Below, piece by piece: positions 35,147-45,871 of a stretch of DNA of 64,000 bases. The stretch's first letter is position 1. Every line of letters begins with the position of its first letter. Both the position numbers and the translations under genes were made by a program. The notes under the pieces were generated by a model, which ran no database searches, was not told the DNA's origin, and saw only the letters and a program-made list of their open reading frames with translations. The stretch spans positions 24,980,156 to 25,044,155 of the forward strand of contig NC_059348.1 of assembly GCF_019703515.2 (NCBI RefSeq), read 5' to 3'. This stretch comes from Myxocyprinus asiaticus. Lineage: Eukaryota; Chordata; Actinopteri; Cypriniformes; Catostomidae.

Positions 35147-35945
35147 TTGGCGATGACGTGACCAGGACCAGCATAGCAGAGACAGAGCCCCTTGGACATG
35201 CAGCCCCGTCTCTCTCTTTTGGTGATAAGCATGTCCTCCCGATCTGCATGGGCTCCATTTCGGGTAGCTGCTCCGAAACCTTGGCCGTGGAAGTGGGAGG
35301 ATGGTAACTGTCTGTCGGCTCGGGAGGTGAGGAACGACATCGGCTGCATCATTCCAGTCGCCAGATGCGGCAACTCAATAGCATAGTCTGCGACAGAGCG
35401 GTCAACTTGAGATAAACCGGACAGAATCCTAGTGGCTTCACGTCCATGTACAGATCCATTGAACACTTGAAGAATCTCCGCCAAAAACTCCTGGAACGAC
35501 AAGCTGCAAGGGTGGCGATTCTCACATACTGTAGTTCCCCACTTGCTGGCCCTCCCGGTAAGGAGCGTGATGACCAAGGCGACCTTAACTGCCTCCGTGG
35601 AGTATGTTGAGGGCTTCAGCGAGAAACAGAGTGAACACTGTGTGATGAATGTGTGGCAGGACCCCACCTCACCAGAGTATGGAGGTGGAGGATTGACACG
35701 GGGCTCAGAATGTCTGGTGTTGGGGAGAATCGCCGGGGCTGGTGAAGAAACCTCAGCAGTGGAGTCGGAGTCAGGAGGCTGATGGAGTTGTGGGAGTCGT
35801 TGAACCAGTGATGGAGTTCCGCTAGCTGAGACGCAATCATTTTAATGGCGCGGTTGGAGGTGGATATCTGGTCCTGCTGAAGACCCAAAAACACTCCCTG
35901 TTGAGCGAGCATGGTCTGCAGGTTGGTCTCCTCCGCTGGATCCAT
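35116..35945 (-). pseudogene. Gypsy Gag remnant with altered CCHC knuckle
   Basis: The start ATG is at 35945, 17 bases after the 5' LTR (MDPAEETNLQTMLAQQGVFL). A frameshift near 35640-35660 leads to the capsid-like part (KVALVITLLTGRASKWGTTV; SFQEFLAEILQVFNGSVHGR). The C-terminal knuckle reads CLCYAGPGHVIANC: the second Cys is one residue early compared with the usual C-x2-C-x4-H-x4-C. Gag would form the particle and bind RNA. Confidence 0.75.
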
Positions 35946-35961
35946 TGTGGCTCGATTGTTC

Positions 35962-36598
35962 TGTCAGAAAAGGATGAGAGAAAAGACCCAAGTGTGGAGG
36001 CAATGATCAGTTTATTCAATAAACACAGCTAGGCTGGTAAAGCTTCAGGGGAACCCGGCACCGACTGCAGCGTGGAGATGGATAGTGTATTCGTAGGCTC
36101 GTTTGTGTAGTGGAAGTGTAGCGTAGATCATCAAGGAATCCTCTGTAGAGTAGTATGTTTGTAGGCTTGTGTGAGTAGTGGTCATGTGCAGAGCAGATCC
36201 AGTGCAGTGAGGTATCGCTGAAGGAAACTCAGGAGAAGTGTCAAGAGAGGCGAGGCAACAGGCTGGAAGGTAACCACAATGCCGGCACACACAGGGCAGA
36301 CTGGCAACCAATACAGAGAACATGATACAGGATATACTAGGGCAGAGGGAGAAAGTGGTAACAGGACTCAAACAACAATCGAGTGACGAACACAAAACAG
36401 AGTGAGGTAGATATAGACTAAACTAATAGTGATCAGGTGCCGCTCGATCGCAACAAGTTGGAATGATCAGCGTTACCATGGAAACAATCAAGGATCCCAT
36501 GGCAATGCTGATTACGTGAGCCAACGACACTTGAATCAATAGAGAGAACATGCAACCACAAACTGGAACAAACCAGCAGACTCACCGAGATCGTGACA
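35962..36598 (-). repeat. Gypsy 5' LTR
   Basis: Begins TGTCACGA (36598) and ends CTGACA (35962) on the minus strand. An AATAAA (minus strand, near 36015-36022) sits near its 3' end, as expected of an LTR polyadenylation signal. The partner is 31945-32470. Confidence 0.85.
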
Positions 36599-37850
36599 CC
36601 CACGGGAGTCCCGTACCTGGGGTGATATAATGGAGGTGGCCTCGTTGAGCTTTCCCCTCACTTTGATGTTCCTGTTGTGGGGATGGGAGATGAGGAAGAC
36701 GAGGATGATGAGATGAGCGATCTTCTCTTGGAGGATGATTAAGAGGATGACGAGGAGGACGCCATTCTCCCACCTCAGCAGTCCAGACTCGCTAGTGCAC
36801 AGAACGGGGGGACCCCCTCCCCAACACCTGTTAAATTAGATCTGTTGGAGATGTGCAGACAGGCAACGGCCGTCTCAGCAGATGGGGCAGGGGGCTTAGA
36901 GAGATCTTTATGATGATAAGAGAATGCTATTGCATCTCCCCTCTGTCAAACAACTCATCCCGACGGTCCCTGCATGTGTTGCGGAGATGAGGAGGTTTTG
37001 GGACAAACCATTCTTGCACAGAGTGCCCGTGTGGGGTTTTCCCATGCCTGGACGTGCATAACAAGGAGGAGTTAGGTATGTCGGATTGCCCGTGGAATCG
37101 TCGGTGGCAAACTACCTTTCTTCTCCTCGGAGCTTCTCTGCCAGGAAAGACTTTGCAGCATCCATATTTCAAAAGATATATTAATCATCTGCTCTTGCGG
37201 TGAGATTACTGGAGGAGATGGGCAATCAGATCAATGCTGGAACCCCAAATCCAGCTCTTTGAGAGGAAATCTGTGTGATCGCAGATTTAAATTTGTGCAC
37301 TCCCAGAGAAGCGGTTCAGAGCTGCGGCCGTAGCATGGATCTCTCAGTGGTGGGAGAAAGGGTGCTGTGGCTTGGATTATCTGACCTCTAAGATAAAGAG
37401 AAGGTGGGATTTTTGGACAACCCGATGGAGTCAAAAGCTCTGTTCGGGGCCACGGTCACAGTGACGAGGGAACAATGTGACCTTTGAAAGAAGGGGAAGC
37501 TTTTGAAACCTGTCTTCCCCACAATACTGCCACGTGGCCCTTTCACCCAGCTACCGTAGGATTCATGCCCTCTCAGAGAGGGGGGCATGGAGGTGCACGG
37601 AACCTGAGACCTCTTCCTCCCCAGCAGTCAGTGATGGGAGAGGCACAGTCTAGACCAACCCAGAGCAAAAAGCCCTCATTTGCGACGACCACCGCTAAAC
37701 ATCACCTTGCCAGTCCCCAGGGGGGGGAGGAAAGAGGCGGGCAAACTAGTATTAGGGACTTTCATGGGCAAAAAGGAGAGCAATCAGCACTCAGGGGTCT
37801 TTGTTCGCATCCCTTCCTAATGAGGTGAGTGATCTCATACAGGGAATCCC
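36599..37850 (+). pseudogene. DIRS-B Gag remnant
   Basis: Resumes after the Gypsy with an acidic stretch (DEEDEDDE-type codons near 36690-36760). It then shows LPSVKQLIPTVPACVAEMRR followed by FWDKPFLHRVPVWGFPMPGR (36940-37055) and SVANYLSPRSSLPGKT (37100-37150), corresponding to the SFF/V...L central Gag blocks of fish DIRS. Stops and frame changes occur throughout. A ~200-codon C-terminal portion is unrecognisable. Confidence 0.6.
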
Positions 37851-38210
37851 CTGTATGGGGAGTGGAGGCTCCACCCACAGGTGGTGAGGCAGCTGTGGGA
37901 GTGATTCGGGCAGGCTGCTGTTGATCTCTTCACATCACACAAAAACACGTGAAGATGCAGCTATGGGTGTGGATGTGCTGGCACTGTTATACATGTTCAC
38001 CCAATGAGCCTGATCGGCCCAACTTTGAAAAGAGTAAGGGAGCACGGTGACACAGTAATACTGATTGCCCCATACTGGCTGGGGAAACTTTGGTTAGCAG
38101 AGATAATTCAGCTCCTTTATGACCAGCCTTTGCCTCTTCCGCTGGGCAGGGATCTCCTATCTCAAGCGCACAAGGAGATTTTTCACCCACTCCCGGTCCG
38201 AGTAGCTCTT
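37851..38210 (+). pseudogene. DIRS-B: deletion joint and post-RNase H segment
   Basis: Around 37855 the text changes abruptly to GEWRLHPQVVRQLWE and AAVDLFTS, which in DIRS-C lies after RNase H (57870-57960). The RT and RNase H are therefore missing. It continues through TLKRVREHGDTVILIAPYWL and QAHKEIFHPLPVRVALWA, the linker before the recombinase. Confidence 0.7.
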
Positions 38211-39215
38211 TGGGCCTGCTCCATGAGAGGATGAATTTAAATGCCACTGGGTTGCCTCCGAGGGTAATTGAAACAATTCAGAGCCTGAGAGTGGCCTCAA
38301 TGTTTGAACACTGGTGTGCACACAGTCATATTGTACTGAGCTTTCTGCAAGACCTTTTGGATAAGGGTAGAACATTCTCTACTGTTAAGGTATATCTTGC
38401 AGCAATATCAGCATGCCATGTTGGAGTGGACTCCGGAACAATGAGTCAACACCCACAGGTGTGTATGTTTATGAAGGATGCGTGGAGATTACATCCGGTC
38501 TTAAAACCGCTGATTCCACTGTGGGATCTGTCCATGGTTCTGAGTGCACACTCTCAGCCCCCATTTGAACCCATAGAGAGTATTAGCATCAAGCATCTTT
38601 TGCTAAAGACGGCTTTATTGTTTGCTCTCGCTCCTGCAAAGCATGTAAGTGAACTTAATGCTTTGTCAGTTCATGAATCATGTATGTGCTTCGGGTATTC
38701 GAGAGTAATTCTCAAGACAAACCCAGCATTTGTACCAAAGGTGAGCGATTCACCGTTTAATAGTCAATCAGTGGACTAGTTGACTTTTCACCCGCTGCTA
38801 TTTTCCTCGTCACAGCATGAAAAGCTTCACTGTTTGTGCCCAGTTTGCTCCCTGCGCGTGTACGTGGAAAGGACGCAGATGCTGAGAAAGAGTAATCAGC
38901 TCTTTATAGAGCTGGGCTGACTCTCATAAGGGCAAGCCTATATCACAACAGCATTTGTCTCACTGGGTGGTGGAGGCTATTATATTAAGTTATAATAGTG
39001 CCGGTATGCAGCCTCCGGAGGGCTTGAGAGCTCATTCCACAAGAGGCATTGCCACCTCATGGGTACTGTTTAAGGGCATTTCAGTCCAGGACATTTGTGC
39101 TGTGGCAAGCTGGGCATCACCTCACACATTTGTGAGATTTTACAGACTGGATATTACAGAGCCTTCACTGGTTCACACGGTCCTTATCGTGAATAGGTCT
39201 GATACTGATGTATAA
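38210..39215 (+). pseudogene. DIRS-B tyrosine recombinase, frameshifted
   Basis: The first frame (38210-38779) covers the core-binding domain (FLQDLLDKGRTFSTVKVYLA, AISACHVGVDSG) and the start of the catalytic domain (LLLKTALLFALAPAKHVSEL). The second frame (38955-39215) holds LRAHSTRGIATSWVLFKGIS and TFVRFYRLDI, with the H-x-x-R box and the nucleophilic Tyr (FYRL). The Arg expected after AK in the first box is His here. The enzyme would integrate the circular DIRS DNA without target duplication. About 170 bases between the frames carry stops. Confidence 0.8.
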
Positions 39216-39602
39216 GCACACTCATACAGGCTCAGTTTTAATATGTTAAATTATCTTATTCCATAACTATTCCTTTATGGCAATATAGTTTGGAGATGTT
39301 TCATATAATATTTGAGTCAGTCTGCATCGGACAGCATATCTGCAGTCCGGGAGTTCCCATAGTGAGATACCGAATTAATGTTTGAAAGAGAACGTAAGGT
39401 TACGTATGTAACCCCGGTTCTCTGATAACAGGAGTGAGGTATCACACTTCATTCTTTGCAGCAGCACGGGGAAGAGATATGCTGATAATGACGTAAAGGC
39501 AGGTGACAGCGGCTTATATCAGGAAGGTGGGGCTTCCTGGTCACTGCAGTGACTTGTCTGTCATTGGACAGACGTGGTGTTAAAAAATTGCTTCCATGGT
39601 TT
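39216..39602 (+). repeat. DIRS-B right inverted terminal repeat, first part
   Basis: 39345-39410 (CCCATAGTGAGATACCGAAT, then TTTGAAAGAGAACGTAAG) and 39465-39602 (GGCTTATATCAGGAAGGTGG; AATTGCTTCCATGGTTT) are complements of the left end at 31476-31640. The doubled outer segment matches the internal complementary region of DIRS elements. The repeat breaks at 39602 and resumes at 41653. Confidence 0.8.
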
Positions 39603-40854
39603 TATTGGGCCTCATATATTCAGACAGAAGACAAAGGCAGGCCTAACAGTCATAAAACCTAACTCAGGCCCACATACAAAGTCATAAATCTTACTGATAA
39701 AAACCGTGCTAAAATCAAACAAAGGGAGTCCAAAACAGACCACAAATCCCATGAAGCCTTGCTCACTAAAGGATCGAACTCTCAACTCCTATTGGATGAG
39801 GCACACAACAGAATGCCCCTCAACCATGACGTCATCAGGAGTAGAAATACCTCTGAAATGCTTCCGGGATTTGCTTCCAGCAACTTTGTTCGCCGTGCGT
39901 AGACGCAGCTCATCGCTGCTCTAAGGTGTAGCCTCGTGGCACAAGGAAGTAACGTAAGACTTGAAACTGTGGCCATACAATCTCCATCTCGCTGGACGAG
40001 TTGAGATTACACTGTGTTCCACCGAACACTCTAACGGATCCGAAGGAGACCACTGAGCAATCCGCATCTTCATCCGTTTGCCTGCAGAAGTGAAGAGATA
40101 AAAGATTTCTCTTCCATCTTCAATCAAGTCGACGTCGCTAATTTCTCCGCCAGCCCGCCGAGAATCAGCAGCCGTACCGCCTGCCGACAGAGGGAGGAAA
40201 CGGCCACCTGTCATCACCTGAGCCTTGAGTAACCGAGTCGGAGTTAAAAGGACGGATGAACACACATTCGTCTGTGTCCTCATGCGATTCAAGTAAGAAG
40301 TTTACGTCTGGGCAGAGATAGAATATTATAGTGTGTTATTCTTTTGTATCAAGGTTATTGCTTGTGCAGTTTACGGACCACCGAGTCCGCTCATTGCGGC
40401 TAATACTCAAGGTATTAATTATCACTAATGAGATCTGCTTTGTTGTAGTCCAACCACATTGGACAGTTGTGCATTTCCACCATCACGGGTGAGACCGGCA
40501 CAGTTTATCCATTAAAGAATCAAAGACCATGGGATGGGTTACGAGCCATCCACCGCAACTCTGAGTGATAAACTAACAGCTGCTTTCTCTCCCACGATCG
40601 CGAAATCGGCTTTGGGGCCGTCACTTTATTCTCTCTCTCGTACTAATCACACACACACACGCGACCCCTCACAAACATACTCACACACATTTTTGACTAG
40701 TAGATAGCTTCGTGATAAAGCTCAGCTTTGTCCCTGAGCTATCGTACAAGCAGACGCCACTGACTGGTTTCTCTCTGCCCACATTCGCGGCCGGAATTCT
40801 CGTGACATACTTTCCACGAGAGTGACGTCCGCCATTTTGTGCGCGTCCCTCCTT

Positions 40855-40885
<31 letters not shown>

Positions 40886-41648
40886 CTCTCACACACACAC
40901 ACCCTCATGTGTTATAGGATTATTTTGATTACCATATCTAATCATATCACTGTTTAGTTTGTAGTTGTAAGTCGGAAGTTTATTGACTGCATTGTATTAA
41001 TTATTAATTGATATTACTGCATAAATAAACTTTGTTATAATTCAAAGAGAAGTGTTTTGGTTTGTTTTGCATACACCTGTGTCCAGTGCTGACGGGATGT
41101 CAGTGCTCGGATTCAAGCCTTCATTCATTGTTTTTTTTCGATGTTGATTTTCCTAAGAGAACAATCTAATATTGAGACTGTTATACTATCTGGTTATTAG
41201 TCCCTGATTCCAGGGTGGTGTCCCGGCGAAATTAATCCTAATTAATATTCTATTGATTTTTTTTGATAATTGACAATTATCTTTGATGATTGTTGAATTT
41301 GAGGGATCAATAAGCTAGTGTTAATTTTAATTAATGTTTCATCGATGTTAACAATTAACGATTACCTTTGATAATTGTTGATTCAAATTATTAAAAAATT
41401 GATTCACATTGATTCAAATCAATGTTCTAATGATTTTAATAATTAATAATTATCTTTGATAATTATTAATTATTGCTAATAACCAAACCCGCTCCTAAAC
41501 GTAGCGCACTACATTTACTGGAGCCTCATATGAGGTTTTAATGAGTTAGATCCTATTATTTAATTGAAATATTAATTAATAACTAAAGAAATAATTACCA
41601 ATTATTTCTGATAGTAACATTGATCTAAACAACCAGTAAAGCCCTACA
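39603..41648. mobile_element. LTR-like insertion (2,046 bp) in the DIRS-B repeat
   Basis: Flanked by GTTT on both sides (39599-39602 and 41649-41652). It ends TATTGGGC on the left and GCCCTACA on the right, so on the minus strand it begins TGTAGGGC with a partly matching inverted end. The other DIRS-B repeat gives the uninterrupted sequence CCATGGTTTCATG. No protein is recognised. Inside are (CA)n at 40855-40878, an AATAAA with flanking T/A-rich sequence at about 41025, and imperfect ATTAATTATTAATTG-type repeats at 41240-41480. A long solo LTR is the simplest reading; the TA end is a deviation and the class stays open. Confidence 0.65.
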
Positions 41649-41652
41649 GTTT

Positions 41653-41735
41653 CATGCATGAGGCATTTACACATAGTGAGCTACCTCAGTCCTGTTATCA
41701 GAGAACCAGGGTTACAAACATAACATTACGTTTTG
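41653..41735 (+). repeat. DIRS-B right inverted terminal repeat, outer part
   Basis: CATGCATGAGGCATTTACAC followed by ATAGTGAGCTACCTCAGTCC and GAGAACCAGGGTTACA continues the complement of 31490-31550 and the 39404-39440 style end. It is the last of DIRS-B before unique DNA. Confidence 0.75.
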
Positions 41736-41975
41736 TTGCTTTAAAAACTTGAGTGCATTAACATTAAAAACCTCACCTGTTCGGGAGAATATTTAATGTG
41801 ATTTTAGCACCACACAGTGGACATTTAAACTCGGAACTGTTGTGATACATGTAATGAACCACGCACGGTAATATCATTTTGCAAAAATGTCACAATAGTC
41901 CGAATTTTCATGACATCAGGCTGGTTATAATTGTACATCAGGATATGTGAAACACATTTCAATGGACATCATATT

Positions 41976-41981
41976 TTTATT
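41976..41981 (-). terminator. plppr5: plppr5 candidate poly(A) signal AATAAA
   Basis: AATAAA on the minus strand about 265 bases after the stop codon in the 9-codon last exon. The 3' UTR (41976-42246) is free of recognised transposons. Other AATAAA hexamers could exist further downstream, so transcript-end usage is inferred. Confidence 0.5.
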
Positions 41982-42246
41982 CCACATTCACTCTGTACCC
42001 TGCATATTCAACCACAAAAATGTTAAAAGTGAAATGTTTGTATAAAAATAGGGATGTGACCCAATCATAATAATTTTCAACAAAAAAAGTAACAAGGAGG
42101 ACAAACAAGGAATCAACAATCTTTTCACACACTTGAAAATAGAAGTGTAAAAATAGCACATATCGACGTTGCTCTCGAAGTAAGATGTTGCATCAGATAG
42201 CAGCAACATTGTCCACAGCTTTTTTATGTTTGCCGTCTTTTCATTG

Positions 42247-42276
42247 TCATGTGATCTCAGCATAAGTGATGGGAGT
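42247..42276 (-). CDS. plppr5: plppr5-like terminal coding exon (9 codons + stop)
   Basis: The exon begins after a TTTGATTTTCAG acceptor (42288-42277 on the minus strand) and reads TPITYAEIT then TGA. The family C-terminus in PLPPR5 ends in a similar H/P-I-T-x-x-A-E-V/I-T tail, which is why such a tiny exon can be recognised. It is in phase 0 with the preceding exon (45872-46006, ending ...ASQ), giving ...ASQ|TPITYAEIT. It encodes the end of the cytosolic C-terminal tail. The intron between (about 3.6 kb) contains a Harbinger-type element (42375-43399). Confidence 0.75.
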   Translation of the reverse strand, partial: TPITYAEIT

Positions 42277-42374
42277 CTGAAAATCAAACAAAATGCAGTT
42301 TAAAAATCTATCAAAAATACTTGCCATAGTCCAGCTGCACAGTCAAATATGTTATCCAAGGACCAAAAGAGTAA

Positions 42375-43399
42375 TGGGGCTTTTCCACGGCACGGTATGG
42401 CTCGACTCGACTCTGCTCGCTTTTTGGGGGTTTTCCACTGTGGATAGTACCTGGTACCTGGTACTTTTTTTAGTACTACCTCAGTCGATGTTCCAAGCGA
42501 GCCGAGCCGATACTAAATATGACGTCAAAAACCTGCAGATCACTGATTGGTCAGAGAGAATCGTCACTACCAGCGTCACTGGATTTGCGACACGGGACAT
42601 CAACCCGCTTGTTTTAAAGTTAGCAACAGCAATAGCAGTATCATTTGTTCATGCGACTTTTGAATTGTAAAAAGAAATGGCTGTGCGCACAACCACGATG
42701 TGGTCAATAAACGAGGTGCAGACGTTCCTCTCGTTAGCAACGATTGAAACAACGTGAAACGAAAAAGTCTTTCAGGAAGTGCCTCAGCTATTGACCGCAC
42801 ACGGCTACCACCGGATCTACCAACAGTGTAGGGAAAAGTTAAAAAAACGTAAAAGTGACTACAGAACCATCAAGGACCACAACAGCTGGAGTGGTTCAAA
42901 CAGAAGAAAGTGGAAGTGGTTCGACCAAATGGACACTATCTATGGCAATAGATAGCAATGGGAGGGGGAGTGTCCTGGACTCGGCCACGGTGTTGTTGGA
43001 GTCCACGATGGAGGATGATACGTTTTGTTACGTTAACTCTATGTTCTGCTTGAAAGCTTCACTTTATTTAGTTGACCAGCTACTGGAAAGCTTGCTTCTA
43101 AAACAACCAGGCCAATTGAACTGTTACACTTGTGTAAAATTACCATGCAACACCTGCTTTATGCAGCACAATGAGCTAGTAGCTAACAGCTAGCGGTCGT
43201 GCTATTGTTTATGGTCAGTAATATTTGTGTCACGTTTAAGATGATGTCACAGCAGTAGAGGCGGCACAACTATGACGATCAGCCTATAATCCCACCCACG
43301 TTGAGGCTACACTAAACTGCAGTGGAAAAGCAAGCTCAGAAAAGTAAAGCGAGCAGAGTCAAGTCAAGTCGAACCGTAACGTGTAGTGGAAAAGTGCGA
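42375..43399 (+). mobile_element. PIF/Harbinger-type element with a Myb/SANT-like ORF remnant
   Basis: Inverted ends (TGGGGCTTTTCCACGGCACG left; complement of the right end TCGCACTTTTCCACTACACG) share GACTTGACT/GACTCGACT and TCTGCTCGCTTT further in. They are flanked by TAA at 42372-42374 and 43400-43402. A 3-bp TWA duplication is the PIF/Harbinger signature. The element lies in the last plppr5 intron. Confidence 0.75.
42678..42956 (+). pseudogene. Harbinger Myb/SANT-like protein fragment
   Basis: From ATG 42678 one frame reads MWSINEVQTFLSLATIE, an in-frame stop, then VFQEVPQLLTAHGYHRIYQQ, CREKLKKRKSDYRTIKDHNS and WFDQMDTIYGNR. This is the trihelix/Myb-SANT-like DNA-binding domain that Harbinger elements encode beside their transposase (W...Q.F...E; QCR.K.K.L...Y; KD.N..SG). 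About 90 codons; no transposase segment is present, so the element could not mobilise itself. Confidence 0.7.
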
Positions 43400-43402
43400 T
43401 AA

Positions 43403-45871
43403 GACTTAGCTTGGGGTCTACTGGATTTTATTTTTTGTATTTATTTATTTATTTATTTTTTGCCGTATCTGTAGGAGAATTAACACAGGCAACTGAATAT
43501 AAGTTGCTTTTATACCTCTCCATACCACTGCATCACAAGCTAAAGACCTGATGCACACTACTCTAAGCCTGTTGGAATAAGTAATAATTACCTTAAAGAT
43601 AAATGGTGCAACCTTGAAATAGCCTAGTGTGGTGTGAGTGCTAGCCATGCATTGCAGGTGCATATGTCTTAGGCATATGGGTAATCTTGATGAACTGCTT
43701 CACAGAGCCCCTGGACTCACCCTTATATGAATTCAAAATGAATCCTGGAAAGTCATTTTAAACTATTAATCAAAGATGGGCAGAACTCCAGTTACTTGCT
43801 GATTGCAAGGCATAATAGAGTTTAAGGGTGACAATATCTGAAAGCAGACTATGGGGACACAACCTATAGGGAACTTGCTACCTGTTGAATATCGTATGGC
43901 AGTCCTGCTGAACAATGTTGCTGAACACTGAAATTATCTACCATGAATTGTTGATCTGTGGGTCACTAGGAGCAGTTTCCACACCTTTTGGCCAATGAAT
44001 TTCCATGACTTTTTTAGATGTTTGTGATTACTGGATAAGGATTTTTATGTCATTTTATGGACATTGCACTCATGAAGAGCAATTTTTAGATGCCGAAATT
44101 TTCAGGGTTTACCATAGCTTTGGACCAATTATTTTGCTTGAATTTTTCCATGACTTTTTCAGTTGTTCATGATTACTGGGTAAGTTAGCTTAGCGTAACT
44201 AGAAAATATATATATTAACTGAAAAATAGGAACCTTGTAGGTAAAACAGCAGTTTCATAATTAGTTTTCTGAGGTGTCCAATCTTTGGCATTCAACTGTA
44301 TGCTGATATTAAGGATGGCAAGTGAGAAGGACATACTTTTTTTTATAACACATTATGTCCAATACATTTAACAACAACAATGTTCTTGTTATTATTGCTC
44401 ATGTCCAGTGATTTTGTTTGCTTTCAGCTCAATACTTACAGTATGGGAAACAACTATAATAGAATAATGATTATGACAAAATTTTCTGAAAACACCTAAT
44501 CATAGTTTTAGATCAAAAGCAGGATTTAGATACACACTCCAGTGGCATCTATCTGCTTTCTCTGAAGACAAGCCCACTGACTAACTCTGATCTCTTGTGA
44601 CACAGATACAAGAAATACTGGCCTGAGGCAGAAGCAGTCAAATGAACATACTGAAAAGAAATAATGGGATTTACAAGGGAAAGTCATATAACATTCTTCA
44701 GAACATAATATTCAGTGTCCAAAGGCTTTTCAATGTGATGTATGTCATCAAAAGTCTTTATTTTTTCTGGAAAGAACTGAAATGAAGGGGGAATTGAGTT
44801 TGTATTCAAAAGATAAACAAAAAGGAAAGCATTGTTTCCTAACAGCTGTTATTCATCATCAATTCTGACCTTCTGGATCTGGGCAATTATAATTTCTAAG
44901 CCCTGTTACCAACACACAGTTTCACATTCATGACCATATAAGTAAAAAATTTAATGCTTCAAAAACTGAAAACTGCCAAAGGCAATCTGAAAGTAAAATG
45001 CATACGATAACCCAAATAAGGCTGACAAATTGTTTTGCAAATCATTTAAGTGCAGATGAATGATCTTGTAGGAGACAAATGTAAGAAGCCCATCTAAATT
45101 ATTCTAGTCTAGTACAGAATGTATTACTTTTTGTAGTGTGAAAACGTGTTAAGTAGGGCTAAATTCTCTAATCAAATTAATTATATAATATAATTTATTA
45201 ATAAATTATAATTATATGATAATTATATGATAAAAAATTAAAAAATTACAATAATGTGGCAAAAGACTAAAGCATAGAATAGACATTACAAAAAGTACAT
45301 TTAGAAGTCAATATATTGTTCAATTTAGTTTATAATAGTTTATCATTTTTTACAGTCCGTCTCCGCTATTCTTAATTGTTAGTCTAAGTGCACAGGCATT
45401 AGGCTCTGTCTTTGAGCATTGCATTTTAGGACTCTGTAAATGTGTCTCAAGCACCGTGCATTCTGTTACGTTCAGTTGCGCTCATGTGTGAACAGCCCCT
45501 TGCTCATTCTGTGCTCCCTACCATCTGTAAGTGTGGTTTGTGTGGTGCTTTGCCTGTAGTTGCAGCTGGAGTTAGACAGACTGTAGATCCGCAGAAACGT
45601 GCTTCATGCTTGAATTGCTCCAATGGTAGAACAATTAATTTTTATGAAATATACATATTATACGTACAATTATATTAAACATTTTTATCACATTATTTGT
45701 TTTATAACTAATTGCACTAAATTGACAGCCATAATTTCTTAATGCCAGTTGATTGTGAACTGGTAACTTACTAGAATAAGGCATTTTATTCTAAGGTTCT
45801 CACTGTGTCTATATGAAAAAAAAGCTCATAATGTAATAACTCTCATTTCCATGAAGGCTTGTGGTGAATAC
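43403..45871. other. plppr5 last intron, otherwise unremarkable
   Basis: AT-rich intron sequence. Short runs such as (TATT)n at 43440-43460 and ATAATTATA-rich DNA at 45180-45250 are the only features. The donor of this intron is CAG|GTATTC at 45872/45871. No coding or RNA gene is recognised. Confidence 0.5.

Larger units (their letters stand above)
31945..36598 (-). mobile_element. Chromodomain-type Gypsy retrotransposon, RT-deleted
   Basis: Two direct LTR copies flank the element on the minus strand: the complete 5' LTR (35962-36598, TGTCACGA ... CTGACA) and a truncated 3' LTR (31945-32470, also beginning TGTCAC on the minus strand). Between them, in order on the minus strand, are Gag, a CCHC-like knuckle, aspartic protease, an RT thumb remnant, RNase H, and an integrase C-terminus with a chromodomain-like end. 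The RT palm and most of the integrase core are deleted, and a Tc1-like element (33347-34547) is inserted in RNase H. It landed in the Gag region of DIRS-B. Confidence 0.85.
31476..41735 (+). mobile_element. DIRS-type retrotransposon B with nested insertions
   Basis: The left terminal repeat (31476-31690; CGTAAGTTCTCTTTCAAACA, then CGGTATCTCACTATGGG and CAGGAAGCCCCGCCTTCCTG) is matched in inverted orientation at 39360-39602 and continues at 41653-41735. Inverted terminal repeats plus a tyrosine recombinase at the 3' side define DIRS. The coding part (36600-39215) keeps a decayed Gag and the recombinase, but the whole RT/RNase H core is missing. A Gypsy (31945-36598) sits in the 5' part and a 2,046-bp LTR-like element (39603-41648) in the right terminal repeat. 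It ends about 240 bp from the plppr5 poly(A) signal. Confidence 0.8.

Noticed and set aside
40681..40908. Cys/Val-rich minus-strand frame
   Set aside because: Created by the (CA)n microsatellite in the 39603-41648 insertion.
45809..45871. Reading the 45872-46006 exon through to an in-frame stop as the true C-terminus
   Set aside because: A CAG|GTATTC donor follows the conserved tail, and the 42247-42276 exon supplies the family-like ending in the right phase.
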